DNA from: JAWKMZ01 sp041391965
GTDB taxonomy: Bacteria; Bacteroidota; Bacteroidia; Flavobacteriales; Flavobacteriaceae
Assembly (NCBI GenBank): GCA_041391965.1
Contig: JAWKMZ010000002.1
Span: 372,001-436,000, forward strand
Direction of reading: 5' to 3'
Length of the DNA: 64,000 nucleotides
Program-made: the position numbers and the translations under genes
Notes under the pieces: generated by a model
Seen by the model: only the letters and a program-made list of their open reading frames with translations
Database searches by the model: none
What the model was told of the DNA's origin: nothing
Shown: positions 42,464-49,792 of the stretch, one piece after another
Position numbering within the stretch: position 1 is the stretch's first letter
Layout of the letters: each line of letters begins with the position of its first letter

Positions 42464-43358
42464 TCTCAGCAGTTAGCTCTCTAAACAAACTTTCTAAGCT
42501 TGCATTTTTTTGATTGAGCTGAAGTATTTTTAACTGATTGTCATGTGCAAAATCAAACACATAAGAGCGCATATCTTCAGAGGTTGCGAAGGTAATTTCG
42601 TAAACAAAATCGTGTGTGTTTATTACCGATTTTACATGTGGTAATTTTAATAAAAAAGCATCTTCCACTCGGTAATCAAACTCAACAATAACGGTTTGCT
42701 GTTTTTCGTCCCTAAGGTCTTTCAGTTTTTTATCAGCAACAATTTCACCTTTGTTTATAATAATCACTCGGTCACACATTGCTTCCACTTCTTGCATAAT
42801 ATGAGTGGACAAAAACACGGTTTTTTCTTTGCCAATATGTTTTATAAGTTGTCTAATATCCACCAATTGATTTGGGTCTAAACCAGTAGTTGGCTCATCC
42901 AAAATAAGCACTTCTGGATTGTGTAACAAAGCATTTGCTAAACCTACGCGTTGTCTGTACCCTTTAGATAGTTGCCCAATTTTTTTATGCGCTTCAGGTG
43001 CTAATCCTGTAAGTTCAATAACCTTTGCAATACGCGTTTTCTTAATTTTAAAAATGCCAGCATTAAAGGCTAAATATTCTTTAACATACATGTCCAAATA
43101 CAATGGGTTGTGCTCTGGCAAATACCCAACCAATTGCTGTACTTTTTTTGTTTCGTTGGCAACATCAAAATCATTTACTTTGGCAGTGCCTTCTGAGGCG
43201 TCAATGTACGTGGTTAAAATTTTCATCATGGTCGATTTTCCTGCACCATTAGGTCCTAAAAAACCAACAATTTCGCCTTTGTTAACCTTAAAAGACACAT
43301 GGTTTAACGCTTTTTGGTTGCCATAAACCTTTGATAAATTTTCAACTTCTATTGACAT
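42450..43358 (-). CDS. gldA: Gliding-motility-associated ABC transporter ATP-binding protein
   Basis: 302 residues. Walker A is GPNGAGKSTMMKIL, the signature is QLSKGYRQRVGLANALLHNP, Walker B is EVLILDEPTTGLDPNQ and the switch His is in FLSTHIMQEVEAM. The C-terminal ~80 residues are a GldA-type extension (VIVEFDYRVEDAFLLKLPHV). In Flavobacterium GldA works with GldF and GldG, which are not in this window. The family assignment rests on overall similarity to what I recall of GldA; a generic gliding-type ABC ATPase is the alternative. Confidence 0.85.
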   Translation of the reverse strand: MSIEVENLSKVYGNQKALNHVSFKVNKGEIVGFLGPNGAGKSTMMKILTTYIDASEGTAKVNDFDVANETKKVQQLVGYLPEHNPLYLDMYVKEYLAFNAGIFKIKKTRIAKVIELTGLAPEAHKKIGQLSKGYRQRVGLANALLHNPEVLILDEPTTGLDPNQLVDIRQLIKHIGKEKTVFLSTHIMQEVEAMCDRVIIINKGEIVADKKLKDLRDEKQQTVIVEFDYRVEDAFLLKLPHVKSVINTHDFVYEITFATSEDMRSYVFDFAHDNQLKILQLNQKNASLESLFRELTAETIEK

Positions 43359-43447
43359 TGTTCAGAATATTTCTTCAAAAATAAGCATTATTGTACATCT
43401 CAACGCAACACATAAAGCTTATATTATCAAAAGAAATCAAAAAATAT

Positions 43448-43477
43448 TTTGTTTATTCAATTTATTAATTACTTTAG
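43448..43477 (+). promoter_or_regulatory. Promoter of the pheA leader and operon
   Basis: TTTG at 43448-43451, an 18-nt spacer, then TACTTTAG at 43470-43477 (one mismatch to TAnnTTTG). Transcription would start near 43483, leaving only a few bases before the leader-peptide ATG at 43489. Confidence 0.55.
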
Positions 43478-43488
43478 CTTTTTCATAT

Positions 43489-43560
43489 ATGAAATCAACA
43501 ACTTATACATATTACAACTGGAATTATTTCTTTTTTAGCAGAAGAAACGAGACGTTGTAG
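43489..43560 (+). CDS. Aromatic-rich leader peptide of the pheA operon
   Basis: A 23-codon frame: MKSTTYTYYNWNYFFF followed by SRRNETL and TAG. Codons 6-16 encode four Tyr, one Trp and three consecutive Phe, so 8 of 11 are aromatic. It begins just after a promoter and ends 30 bp before a terminator hairpin that abuts pheA. Composition, size and position are those of attenuation leader peptides such as E. coli PheL, though the sequence differs. Ribosome stalling at the aromatic codons when charged tRNA-Phe/Tyr is scarce would let the operon be read. Confidence 0.85.
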   Translation: MKSTTYTYYNWNYFFFSRRNETL

Positions 43561-43617
43561 GTATAATTTATAGGTATAAATTTAATATGAGTCTCGATGA
43601 AAATCGGGACTTTTTTT
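43548..43617 (+). promoter_or_regulatory. Transcription attenuator of the Phe/Tyr operon
   Basis: The terminator has stem GTCTCGAT (43591-43598) with ATCGGGAC (43603-43610), one G-T wobble, a GAAA loop, and seven T (43611-43617) running directly into the pheA ATG. The antiterminator is CGAGAC (43548-43553), inside the last leader codons, perfectly complementary to GTCTCG (43591-43596), the left terminator arm. A ribosome stalled on the Phe codons leaves CGAGAC free, whereas one that reaches the TAG at 43558 covers it. An additional stem TTTCTT (43527-43532) with AAGAAA (43542-43547) precedes it. Confidence 0.82.
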
Positions 43618-44445
43618 ATGATAAAAACAGTCGCCATACAAGGAATTAAAGGGTCATTTCATCATATTGTGTCTCAGCAATATTTTGATTATGAAGTGAT
43701 TATTGATGAGTGTTTAACTTTTGATAAAGCGGTTGAGAGTTTGCTTAGCAATAAAAGTGATGCAGCAATTATGGCAATTGAAAACTCTATTGCTGGTTCC
43801 ATCATTCCTAATTACGCATTGATTGATAACCATCAACTGCATATTATTGGTGAGTATTATTTAGATATTCAGCACCATTTAATGGCATTGCCAAACCAAT
43901 CTATAAAAGATATTGAAGAAGTGTATTCGCATCCAATGGCTTTGTTGCAATGTAAGGAGTTTTTTAAGCAATATCCTCACATCAAACTCATTGAAGATAA
44001 AGATACTGCCGAAGTTGCACAACGCATTCAAGAAAAACAACTCAAAAAGGTAGCAGCTATTGCAAGCCAATTAGCATCACAATTGTTTGAATTAGAAATT
44101 TTAGCAAAAAGTATTCAAACCATCAAACATAACGAAACACGATTTGTCATTGTAAAAACGTCTAATTCAGTAATTTCGGAAAACGAGATAAACAAAGCCT
44201 CTTTAAAGTTTGAATTAGACCATAAAAGAGGCAGTTTGGCAGCAATTTTAAATGTGATGAGCGATTGTAAATTGAACTTGACAAAAATTCAATCGATGCC
44301 AAAAATTGAAACACCTTGGAAATATGCCTTTTTTGTGGATGTCACTTTTGAAACTTATAATGATTACAACAAAGCAAAAGCAATAATGAACATTATGGCA
44401 CAAAATTTTAAAATATTAGGCGAATATAAAAAAGCAAGCGTATGA
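43618..44445 (+). CDS. pheA: Prephenate dehydratase
   Basis: 275 residues, monofunctional, converting prephenate to phenylpyruvate. Signatures are VAIQGIKGSFHHIVSQQYF, AIMAIENSIAGSIIPNYALI, HHLMALPNQSIKDIEEVYSH and the TRF motif in IKHNETRFVIVKT. A C-terminal ACT regulatory domain (about 190-270) contains KRGSLAAILNVMSDCKLNLT, KIQSMPK and YAFFVDVTFE. I take the ATG at 43618, because another at 43597 lies inside the attenuator hairpin. It is first in an operon with an aminotransferase, tyrA and DAHP synthase, and overlaps the next gene by 4 bp. Confidence 0.96.
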   Translation: MIKTVAIQGIKGSFHHIVSQQYFDYEVIIDECLTFDKAVESLLSNKSDAAIMAIENSIAGSIIPNYALIDNHQLHIIGEYYLDIQHHLMALPNQSIKDIEEVYSHPMALLQCKEFFKQYPHIKLIEDKDTAEVAQRIQEKQLKKVAAIASQLASQLFELEILAKSIQTIKHNETRFVIVKTSNSVISENEINKASLKFELDHKRGSLAAILNVMSDCKLNLTKIQSMPKIETPWKYAFFVDVTFETYNDYNKAKAIMNIMAQNFKILGEYKKASV

Positions 44446-45587
44446 TTAGAGTAGCTGACAGATTACAACAAGTTGAAGAATATTATTTTTCACGAAAATT
44501 GCGAGAAGTAAATTTGCTTAAAGCCAGCGGAAAGCCAATCATCAATTTAGGAATTGGAAGTCCAGATTTAGAGCCGCCTCAAAGTGTTTTGACAGCTTTG
44601 ACCAAAAGCTTGACTGATGCTTCAGCTCATAAATACCAAAGCTATCAAGGGTTGCCAGAACTTAGAGAAGCCATGGCTACTTTTTATAAAGAACATTTTG
44701 GTGTGTCTTTAAGTCCTGTGACTGAAATATTGCCTTTAATGGGAAGTAAAGAAGGGATATTGCATATTTCGATGGCGTTTTTAAATGAAGGTGACCAAGT
44801 TTTAATTCCAAATCCTGGTTACCCAACGTATGAATCTGTTACCAAACTGGTTGGTGCAACTCCTGTTTTTTACGATTTGTCTGAAACTTCCAGCTGGTGT
44901 CCAGATTTGAAATCTTTAGAAAAAACCAACCTAAGTAAAGTCAAATTAATGTGGATTAACTATCCACACATGCCAACAGGTGCAACAGCTTCAAATAAAG
45001 CTTTTGAAGACATTATTGCCTTTGCAAAACGCAACCACATCTTGGTGGTTAATGATAATCCTTACAGTTTTGTATTGAATGAATTTCCACGAAGTATTTT
45101 AAAATATCCAGGAGCAAAAGAAATGTGTTTGGAACTTAATTCGTTGAGTAAAACCTTTAATATGGCTGGTTGGCGTGTAGGAATGCTTTTAGGAAAACAG
45201 GAACTTATCAATGCGGTTTTAAAAGTAAAAAGCAATATGGATTCTGGGATGTTTTATGGCATTCAAAAAGGTGCTATTGAAGCTTTAAAATGCTCTAAAA
45301 TGTGGTATGTGAGTTTGAATAGTGTGTATGAAGAACGACGAAATTACGTTTGGGAATTGGCTGATGCACTTAACTGTACCTACAATAAAAGCGCGACAGG
45401 CTTATTTGTTTGGGCAAAATTGCCGCCATTTATAAAAGCCGAAGAATTTATTGATATGGTTTTGAAAGAACACGCCATATTTATAGCGCCAGGAACCGTC
45501 TTTGGTAGTAATGGTGAAGGTTACATCAGGTTTTCTTTATGTGCTTCAGTTGAAGATTTGAAAACATGTATAACACGAGTGAAATAA
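44442..45587 (+). CDS. Pyridoxal-phosphate aminotransferase of the Phe/Tyr operon
   Basis: 381 residues. Fold type I aminotransferase: NLGIGSPDLEPPQSVLTAL, YQSYQGLPELREAMATFYKE, LMGSKEGILHISMAFLNEGD, NPGYPTYESVTKLVGATP, NYPHMPTGATASNKAFEDII, and the Schiff-base lysine in ELNSLSKTFNMAGWRVGML. By context it transaminates phenylpyruvate and hydroxyphenylpyruvate to Phe and Tyr (inference). Its ATG overlaps the pheA stop and tyrA follows after 10 bp. Confidence 0.9.
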   Translation: MIRVADRLQQVEEYYFSRKLREVNLLKASGKPIINLGIGSPDLEPPQSVLTALTKSLTDASAHKYQSYQGLPELREAMATFYKEHFGVSLSPVTEILPLMGSKEGILHISMAFLNEGDQVLIPNPGYPTYESVTKLVGATPVFYDLSETSSWCPDLKSLEKTNLSKVKLMWINYPHMPTGATASNKAFEDIIAFAKRNHILVVNDNPYSFVLNEFPRSILKYPGAKEMCLELNSLSKTFNMAGWRVGMLLGKQELINAVLKVKSNMDSGMFYGIQKGAIEALKCSKMWYVSLNSVYEERRNYVWELADALNCTYNKSATGLFVWAKLPPFIKAEEFIDMVLKEHAIFIAPGTVFGSNGEGYIRFSLCASVEDLKTCITRVK

Positions 45588-45597
45588 CAAAAAGAGA

Positions 45598-46449
45598 ATG
45601 AAAAATATATACATTATAGGTGTTGGATTGATTGGCGGAAGTTTGGCTTTGGATATAAAAAGCAAAGATGCAACTGCGAAAGTGTTTGGTGTTGATAAAA
45701 ATGAAAGCCATTTAAATGAGGCTTTAGAATTGAATATTATTGATGAAAAAGCAACTTATGACGATTTGCATAAAGCCGATTTGGTAATACTTTCTATTCC
45801 TGTAGATGTAGCCATCCATGAACTTTTAAAGGTTTTAGACCAAATATCAGATACAACGTTGGTAATTGACGTTGGTTCTACAAAATCTGAAATTTGTAAG
45901 GCTGTTGAAACCCATCCAAAACGCCGAAATTTTTTAGCAACACATCCTATTGCTGGAACCGAGTTTTCTGGACCAAGTGCAGCCATTTCTGGTTTGTTTC
46001 AAAAAAAAACCAATATTATTTGCGAAGTTGAAAAAACAGCATTCAAACTTCAGGAAAAAGCACTGCAATTGTTTTCTAATATTGGCATGCGCATTCGATA
46101 TATGAATCCTGAAGCACATGATAAACACATTGCATATGTGTCTCATTTATCACATATTAGCTCGTTTATGTTAGGAAAAACAGTCATTGAAAAAGAAAAA
46201 AATGAACGTGATATTTTTGATATGGCAGGAAGTGGTTTTGCCTCCACAGTGCGTTTAGCAAAAAGTTCTCCAGCCATGTGGACACCTATTTTTAAACAAA
46301 ACAAAGACAATGTTATCGAAATATTAGAAAACTATATCATTAACCTTACTCAGTTTAAAGAACTGATGCAAAACAATGATTTTGAAACTATTTATGAAGA
46401 AATGAAAAACACCAATCACATTAAAGACATTTTAAACGGAATAAATTAA
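45598..46449 (+). CDS. tyrA: Prephenate dehydrogenase
   Basis: 283 residues. NAD-binding N-terminus IYIIGVGLIGGSLALDIKSK; VILSIPVDVAIHELLKVLDQ and IDVGSTKSEICKAV; and the prephenate-binding region FLATHPIAGTEFSGPSAAIS with HDKHIAYVSHLSHISSFMLG. It oxidatively decarboxylates prephenate to hydroxyphenylpyruvate, the tyrosine branch. No C-terminal ACT domain is present, so feedback control probably rests on PheA, DAHP synthase and the attenuator. Confidence 0.95.
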   Translation: MKNIYIIGVGLIGGSLALDIKSKDATAKVFGVDKNESHLNEALELNIIDEKATYDDLHKADLVILSIPVDVAIHELLKVLDQISDTTLVIDVGSTKSEICKAVETHPKRRNFLATHPIAGTEFSGPSAAISGLFQKKTNIICEVEKTAFKLQEKALQLFSNIGMRIRYMNPEAHDKHIAYVSHLSHISSFMLGKTVIEKEKNERDIFDMAGSGFASTVRLAKSSPAMWTPIFKQNKDNVIEILENYIINLTQFKELMQNNDFETIYEEMKNTNHIKDILNGIN

Positions 46450-46538
46450 ACAAATTCTAAAATCAAAATACCAACAACCAATGCACCTTTTTTGGAATTT
46501 GGAATTCGATTTTTTTTTTGGAATTTTAAAGAAAAGTT

Positions 46539-47621
46539 ATGGAAAACAAGAAGACATTAAGAACATGGTTAGACGATTTAAAACTAAATCATCCCTTAGT
46601 CATTGCAGGACCATGTAGCGCAGAAACCGAAGCGCAAGTATTAAACATTGCACATCAACTAAAAGATACTGATGTTAATTACTTTAGAGCAGGTATTTGG
46701 AAACCACGTACACGTCCTGGAATGTTTGAAGGTGTTGGTGCTTTAGGGTTAAAATGGCTGCAAAAAGTAAAGGCTGAAACAGGAATGAAAACAGCCACTG
46801 AAGTGGCTAATAAAGCACATGTGGAGTTAGCTTTAGAACATGATATCGATTTGCTTTGGATTGGTGCACGTTCAACGGTAAGTCCGTTTATTGTTCAAGA
46901 AATTGCTGATGCTTTACAAGGAACAGATAAAATTGTATTGGTAAAAAATCCAGTCAATCCCGATTTGCCTTTGTGGTTAGGAGCTATTGAGCGATTGGCT
47001 TCTGCAGATATTAAAAAATTAGGAGCCATCCACAGAGGGTTTTCAACCTATGAAAAAACAAAATATAGAAATAATCCTGAATGGCAATTGGCAATTGAGT
47101 TGCAAACCAAATTTCCTGATTTGCCATTAATCAACGATCCATCACACATTACAGGAAAACGCGATATGATTTTTGATGTGTCTCAAACTGCTTTAGATTT
47201 GAATTTTGATGGCTTAATGATAGAAACGCATTTTGACCCTGATAATGCTTGGAGTGATGCGCCACAGCAAGTGACTCCAAAAACGTTGATTCAGATGATG
47301 GTCGATTTAAAAATCAGAAAAGAGTCAGATCCAGAAGCAGAATACAATGCTAATTTGAACAACTTAAGAGCACAAATTGATGTGGTGGATAATCAAATTA
47401 TTGAGCTGTTAGGAAAACGAATGAAAGTTGCCGATAGCATTGGATTGCTAAAAAAACAAAAAAATGTAGCTGTACTACAAAGTAAACGTTGGAATGAGAT
47501 TTTGGGTAAAATGGTATTGGAAGGCGAAGAAAAAGGCTTGAGCGAAGAATTTATTCTTAAAATGTTTAAAGCCATTCACCAAGAATCTATCAACCATCAA
47601 GAAAAAATTATTAAAGGATAA
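46539..47621 (+). CDS. Bifunctional DAHP synthase / chorismate mutase
   Basis: 360 residues. The N-terminal DAHP synthase (about 1-265) has HPLVIAGPCSAETEAQVLNI, FRAGIWKPRTRPGMFEGVGA, DLLWIGARSTVSPFIVQEIA, VKNPVNPDLPLW, GAIHRGFSTYEK, DPSHITGKRD and ETHFDPDNAWSDAPQQ. The C-terminal AroQ-type chorismate mutase (about 275-360) has NNLRAQIDVVDNQIIELLGK and RMKVADSIGLLKK. It supplies both ends of the route to prephenate: the first shikimate step and the chorismate branch. It is separated from tyrA by 89 bp with no clear promoter or terminator, so it is probably the last gene of the attenuated operon. Confidence 0.96.
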   Translation: MENKKTLRTWLDDLKLNHPLVIAGPCSAETEAQVLNIAHQLKDTDVNYFRAGIWKPRTRPGMFEGVGALGLKWLQKVKAETGMKTATEVANKAHVELALEHDIDLLWIGARSTVSPFIVQEIADALQGTDKIVLVKNPVNPDLPLWLGAIERLASADIKKLGAIHRGFSTYEKTKYRNNPEWQLAIELQTKFPDLPLINDPSHITGKRDMIFDVSQTALDLNFDGLMIETHFDPDNAWSDAPQQVTPKTLIQMMVDLKIRKESDPEAEYNANLNNLRAQIDVVDNQIIELLGKRMKVADSIGLLKKQKNVAVLQSKRWNEILGKMVLEGEEKGLSEEFILKMFKAIHQESINHQEKIIKG

Positions 47622-47681
47622 CAAAAAGTAAAAGCTAATATTTTTTAGTATCATTGTGCTCTAAATTTTAAAAATATATAC

Positions 47682-48203
47682 ATGAAAAAATCTTTATTTA
47701 TAGCATTTATGCTAACCGTTACCTTTGTAAATGCTCAAGTAGATCAAATTTTTAAACATAATGGAGAAACAGTTAAAGGAAAAGTAATCAGAGTTGAAGA
47801 ATACACAATTACTTTTGTTTATGATGGTGAAGATGCTGAATATACAATTGGTAAATACGCAGTCGAAAAAATTATTTATGGTAAGAGTGGTCGTGTTGAG
47901 GAAGTTACAGATAAGATTGATGTTAGTGGAAAAGATGGTTGGGAGCATGTGGTTATTCTTGAAGATAAAAGCTATATAGCTGGATTAAAAAAAGGAGAAG
48001 AAGTAAGAGGTAAAACGGCATTGATTAATTTCCAAACTGGAAATACTGGAGATAAAAAAGCAGAAAAAAAATTAAAAATGGCTGCTGCAAAACAAGGATG
48101 TCCTTTTATTTTATTAACATCTGATAGAACTACTGTTGGTGCTAATTCTAATGCTTTGGGTGGTTCTCAGGCAATCAAAAAAGGAGTTGCATACAAATAT
48201 TAA
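47682..48203 (+). CDS. Small secreted protein of unknown function
   Basis: 173 residues with signal peptide MKKSLFIAFMLTVTFVNAQ. The mature part starts with a beta-rich region (IFKHNGETVKGKVIRVEEYT, AEYTIGKYAVEKIIYGKSGR) resembling short Bacteroidota domains that record a response to a translated amount, and ends with Lys-rich and Gly-rich segments. I do not recognise a named family. It may be a periplasmic or surface-exposed protein. A terminator follows at 48227. Confidence 0.75.
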   Translation: MKKSLFIAFMLTVTFVNAQVDQIFKHNGETVKGKVIRVEEYTITFVYDGEDAEYTIGKYAVEKIIYGKSGRVEEVTDKIDVSGKDGWEHVVILEDKSYIAGLKKGEEVRGKTALINFQTGNTGDKKAEKKLKMAAAKQGCPFILLTSDRTTVGANSNALGGSQAIKKGVAYKY

Positions 48204-48226
48204 TGGCAATTCAATATAATATATAA

Positions 48227-48254
48227 AAAGGCTGTCATTTGGCAGTCTTTTTTT
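48227..48254 (+). terminator. Terminator after the small secreted protein gene
   Basis: AAAGGCTGTCA (48227-48237) and TGGCAGTCTTT (48240-48250) pair with two G-T wobbles, followed by TTTT. Confidence 0.85.
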
Positions 48255-48284
48255 ATTGAAATATAGACGAATCATTTACCTTTG
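48255..48284 (+). promoter_or_regulatory. Promoter of rsgA, almost leaderless
   Basis: ATTG at 48255-48258, an 18-nt spacer, then TACCTTTG at 48277-48284 (exact TAnnTTTG). The rsgA ATG at 48291 is only 6 bp past the element, so the mRNA would have little or no leader. This also rules against the TTG at 48282 as a start. Confidence 0.55.
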
Positions 48285-48290
48285 TTGTTA

Positions 48291-49238
48291 ATGACAGGAC
48301 TTGTATATAAATCTACTGGAAGTTGGTACACTGTAAAAACAGAACTTGGTGCAATTTATGAATGCCGTATAAAAGGGAAATTCAGGCTAAAAGGCATCAA
48401 AAGCACCAATCCAATTGCTGTTGGTGATGTGGTTGATTTTGATATTGAAACGCATGATAATGTCACTACAGGTATTATCCATACCATACACGATAGAGAA
48501 AATTATATAGTCCGAAAATCGGTCAACCTATCCAAACAAACCCATATCATTGCTTCCAACATCAATCAGGTTTTTTTGCTGATTACCATTGATAATCCGC
48601 CAACATTAACCAGTTTTATAGACCGTTTTTTGGTTACAACCCAAGCCTATGGTATTAAAACTATTTTGCTGTTCAATAAGGTAGATACTTATGATGATGA
48701 CACCTTATTGGAAGTTAAATATTTAGCCTCTGTATACCGAAAAATTGGGTATGACTGTATGGGTGTTTCTGCAGTTACAGGAAAAAATATAGACAAAGTA
48801 AAAACGCTGATGATTGGTAAAGTTAGCATGTTTGCTGGTCACTCAGGTGTTGGAAAATCGACTTTAGTCAACGCACTTGAGCCAAGTTTAGATTTAAAAA
48901 CTAAAGAAATATCCTTGCAACATATGCAAGGGCAGCATACCACAACGTTTGCAGAAATGTTTGATTTGAGTTTTGGAGCCAAAATAATTGATACACCAGG
49001 CATTAAAGGGTTTGGTGTGGTAGATATGGATAAAGAAGAAATTGGCGATTATTTTCCTGAGTTTTTTAAACTGAAACAAAACTGTAAATTCAATAATTGT
49101 CTGCATGTTGAAGAGCCAAAATGTGCAGTCAAAGAGGCTTTAGATAAAGATGAAATTGCATTTTCGCGTTACAGAAGCTACCTTCAAATTTTAGAAGGTG
49201 ATGATGAGCATTACCGAACCGAAGAGTGGATGAAGTAA
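48291..49238 (+). CDS. rsgA: Ribosome small subunit-dependent GTPase A
   Basis: 315 residues. OB-fold N-terminus (MTGLVYKSTGSWYTVKTELG), then a circularly permuted GTPase with G4 (LLFNKVDTY) before G1 (FAGHSGVGKSTLVNAL) and G3 (IIDTPGIKGFGVV). The C-terminal zinc module is CKFNNCLHVEEPKCAVKEAL. It assists late maturation of the 30S ribosomal subunit. Start chosen by the promoter immediately upstream. Confidence 0.97.
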   Translation: MTGLVYKSTGSWYTVKTELGAIYECRIKGKFRLKGIKSTNPIAVGDVVDFDIETHDNVTTGIIHTIHDRENYIVRKSVNLSKQTHIIASNINQVFLLITIDNPPTLTSFIDRFLVTTQAYGIKTILLFNKVDTYDDDTLLEVKYLASVYRKIGYDCMGVSAVTGKNIDKVKTLMIGKVSMFAGHSGVGKSTLVNALEPSLDLKTKEISLQHMQGQHTTTFAEMFDLSFGAKIIDTPGIKGFGVVDMDKEEIGDYFPEFFKLKQNCKFNNCLHVEEPKCAVKEALDKDEIAFSRYRSYLQILEGDDEHYRTEEWMK

Positions 49239-49283
49239 AAAAATGCAGTTTGCAATCAACCTAAAAAAATTGATAAAAAGTTT

Positions 49284-49736
49284 ATGAAAGCCGTTATACA
49301 AAGAGTTTCAAAAGCCAGTGTTACCATTGAAAACAAAAAAGTAGCAAGCATCAAAAACGGCTTGTTGGTGCTGCTTGGTATTGTTGCTGATGATACTCAA
49401 GAAGACATCAAATGGTTATCTAATAAAATCACAAATCTTCGTATCTTTAATGATGAAAATGGCATCATGAACCATTCACTTTTAGAGAGTCAAGGACAAA
49501 TTATTGTGGTAAGCCAATTCACACTTCATGCTGCCACAAAAAAAGGCAATAGACCAAGTTATATCAAAGCAGCAAAACCAGAAATAGCTATTCCGTTGTA
49601 TGCTAATTTTGTAACGCAATTAGAATTTGATACCAACCAAAAAATACAAACAGGACAATTTGGTGCCGATATGAAGGTAGAACTTGTCAATGATGGTCCA
49701 GTGACAATCATTATTGACACAAAAAATAAGGAATAA
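49284..49736 (+). CDS. dtd: D-aminoacyl-tRNA deacylase
   Basis: 150 residues, the family's normal length. Removes D-amino acids mischarged on tRNA. Signatures are MKAVIQRVSKASVTIENKKV, GLLVLLGIVADDTQEDIKWL, NLRIFNDENGIMN, the active-site VVSQFTLHA, GNRPSYIKAA and the C-terminal Gly-Pro motif NDGPVTIIIDT. It starts 45 bp after rsgA and is probably co-transcribed. Confidence 0.97.
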   Translation: MKAVIQRVSKASVTIENKKVASIKNGLLVLLGIVADDTQEDIKWLSNKITNLRIFNDENGIMNHSLLESQGQIIVVSQFTLHAATKKGNRPSYIKAAKPEIAIPLYANFVTQLEFDTNQKIQTGQFGADMKVELVNDGPVTIIIDTKNKE

Positions 49737-49792
49737 TTAAGTTTGTTATTCAAATAATTTTATCTTAGCCTTTTAAGACAATTCAAAATACA

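Noticed and set aside
43597..43617. Upstream ATG in frame with pheA
   Set aside because: It lies within the terminator stem-loop. The start at 43618 gives the normal N-terminus IKTVAIQGIKGS.
46450..46538. Gap between tyrA and DAHP synthase with GGAATTTGGAATTCGATTTT-like sequence
   Set aside because: GAATTC is the only pairing and no stem precedes the T run, so I do not call an attenuator or promoter here.
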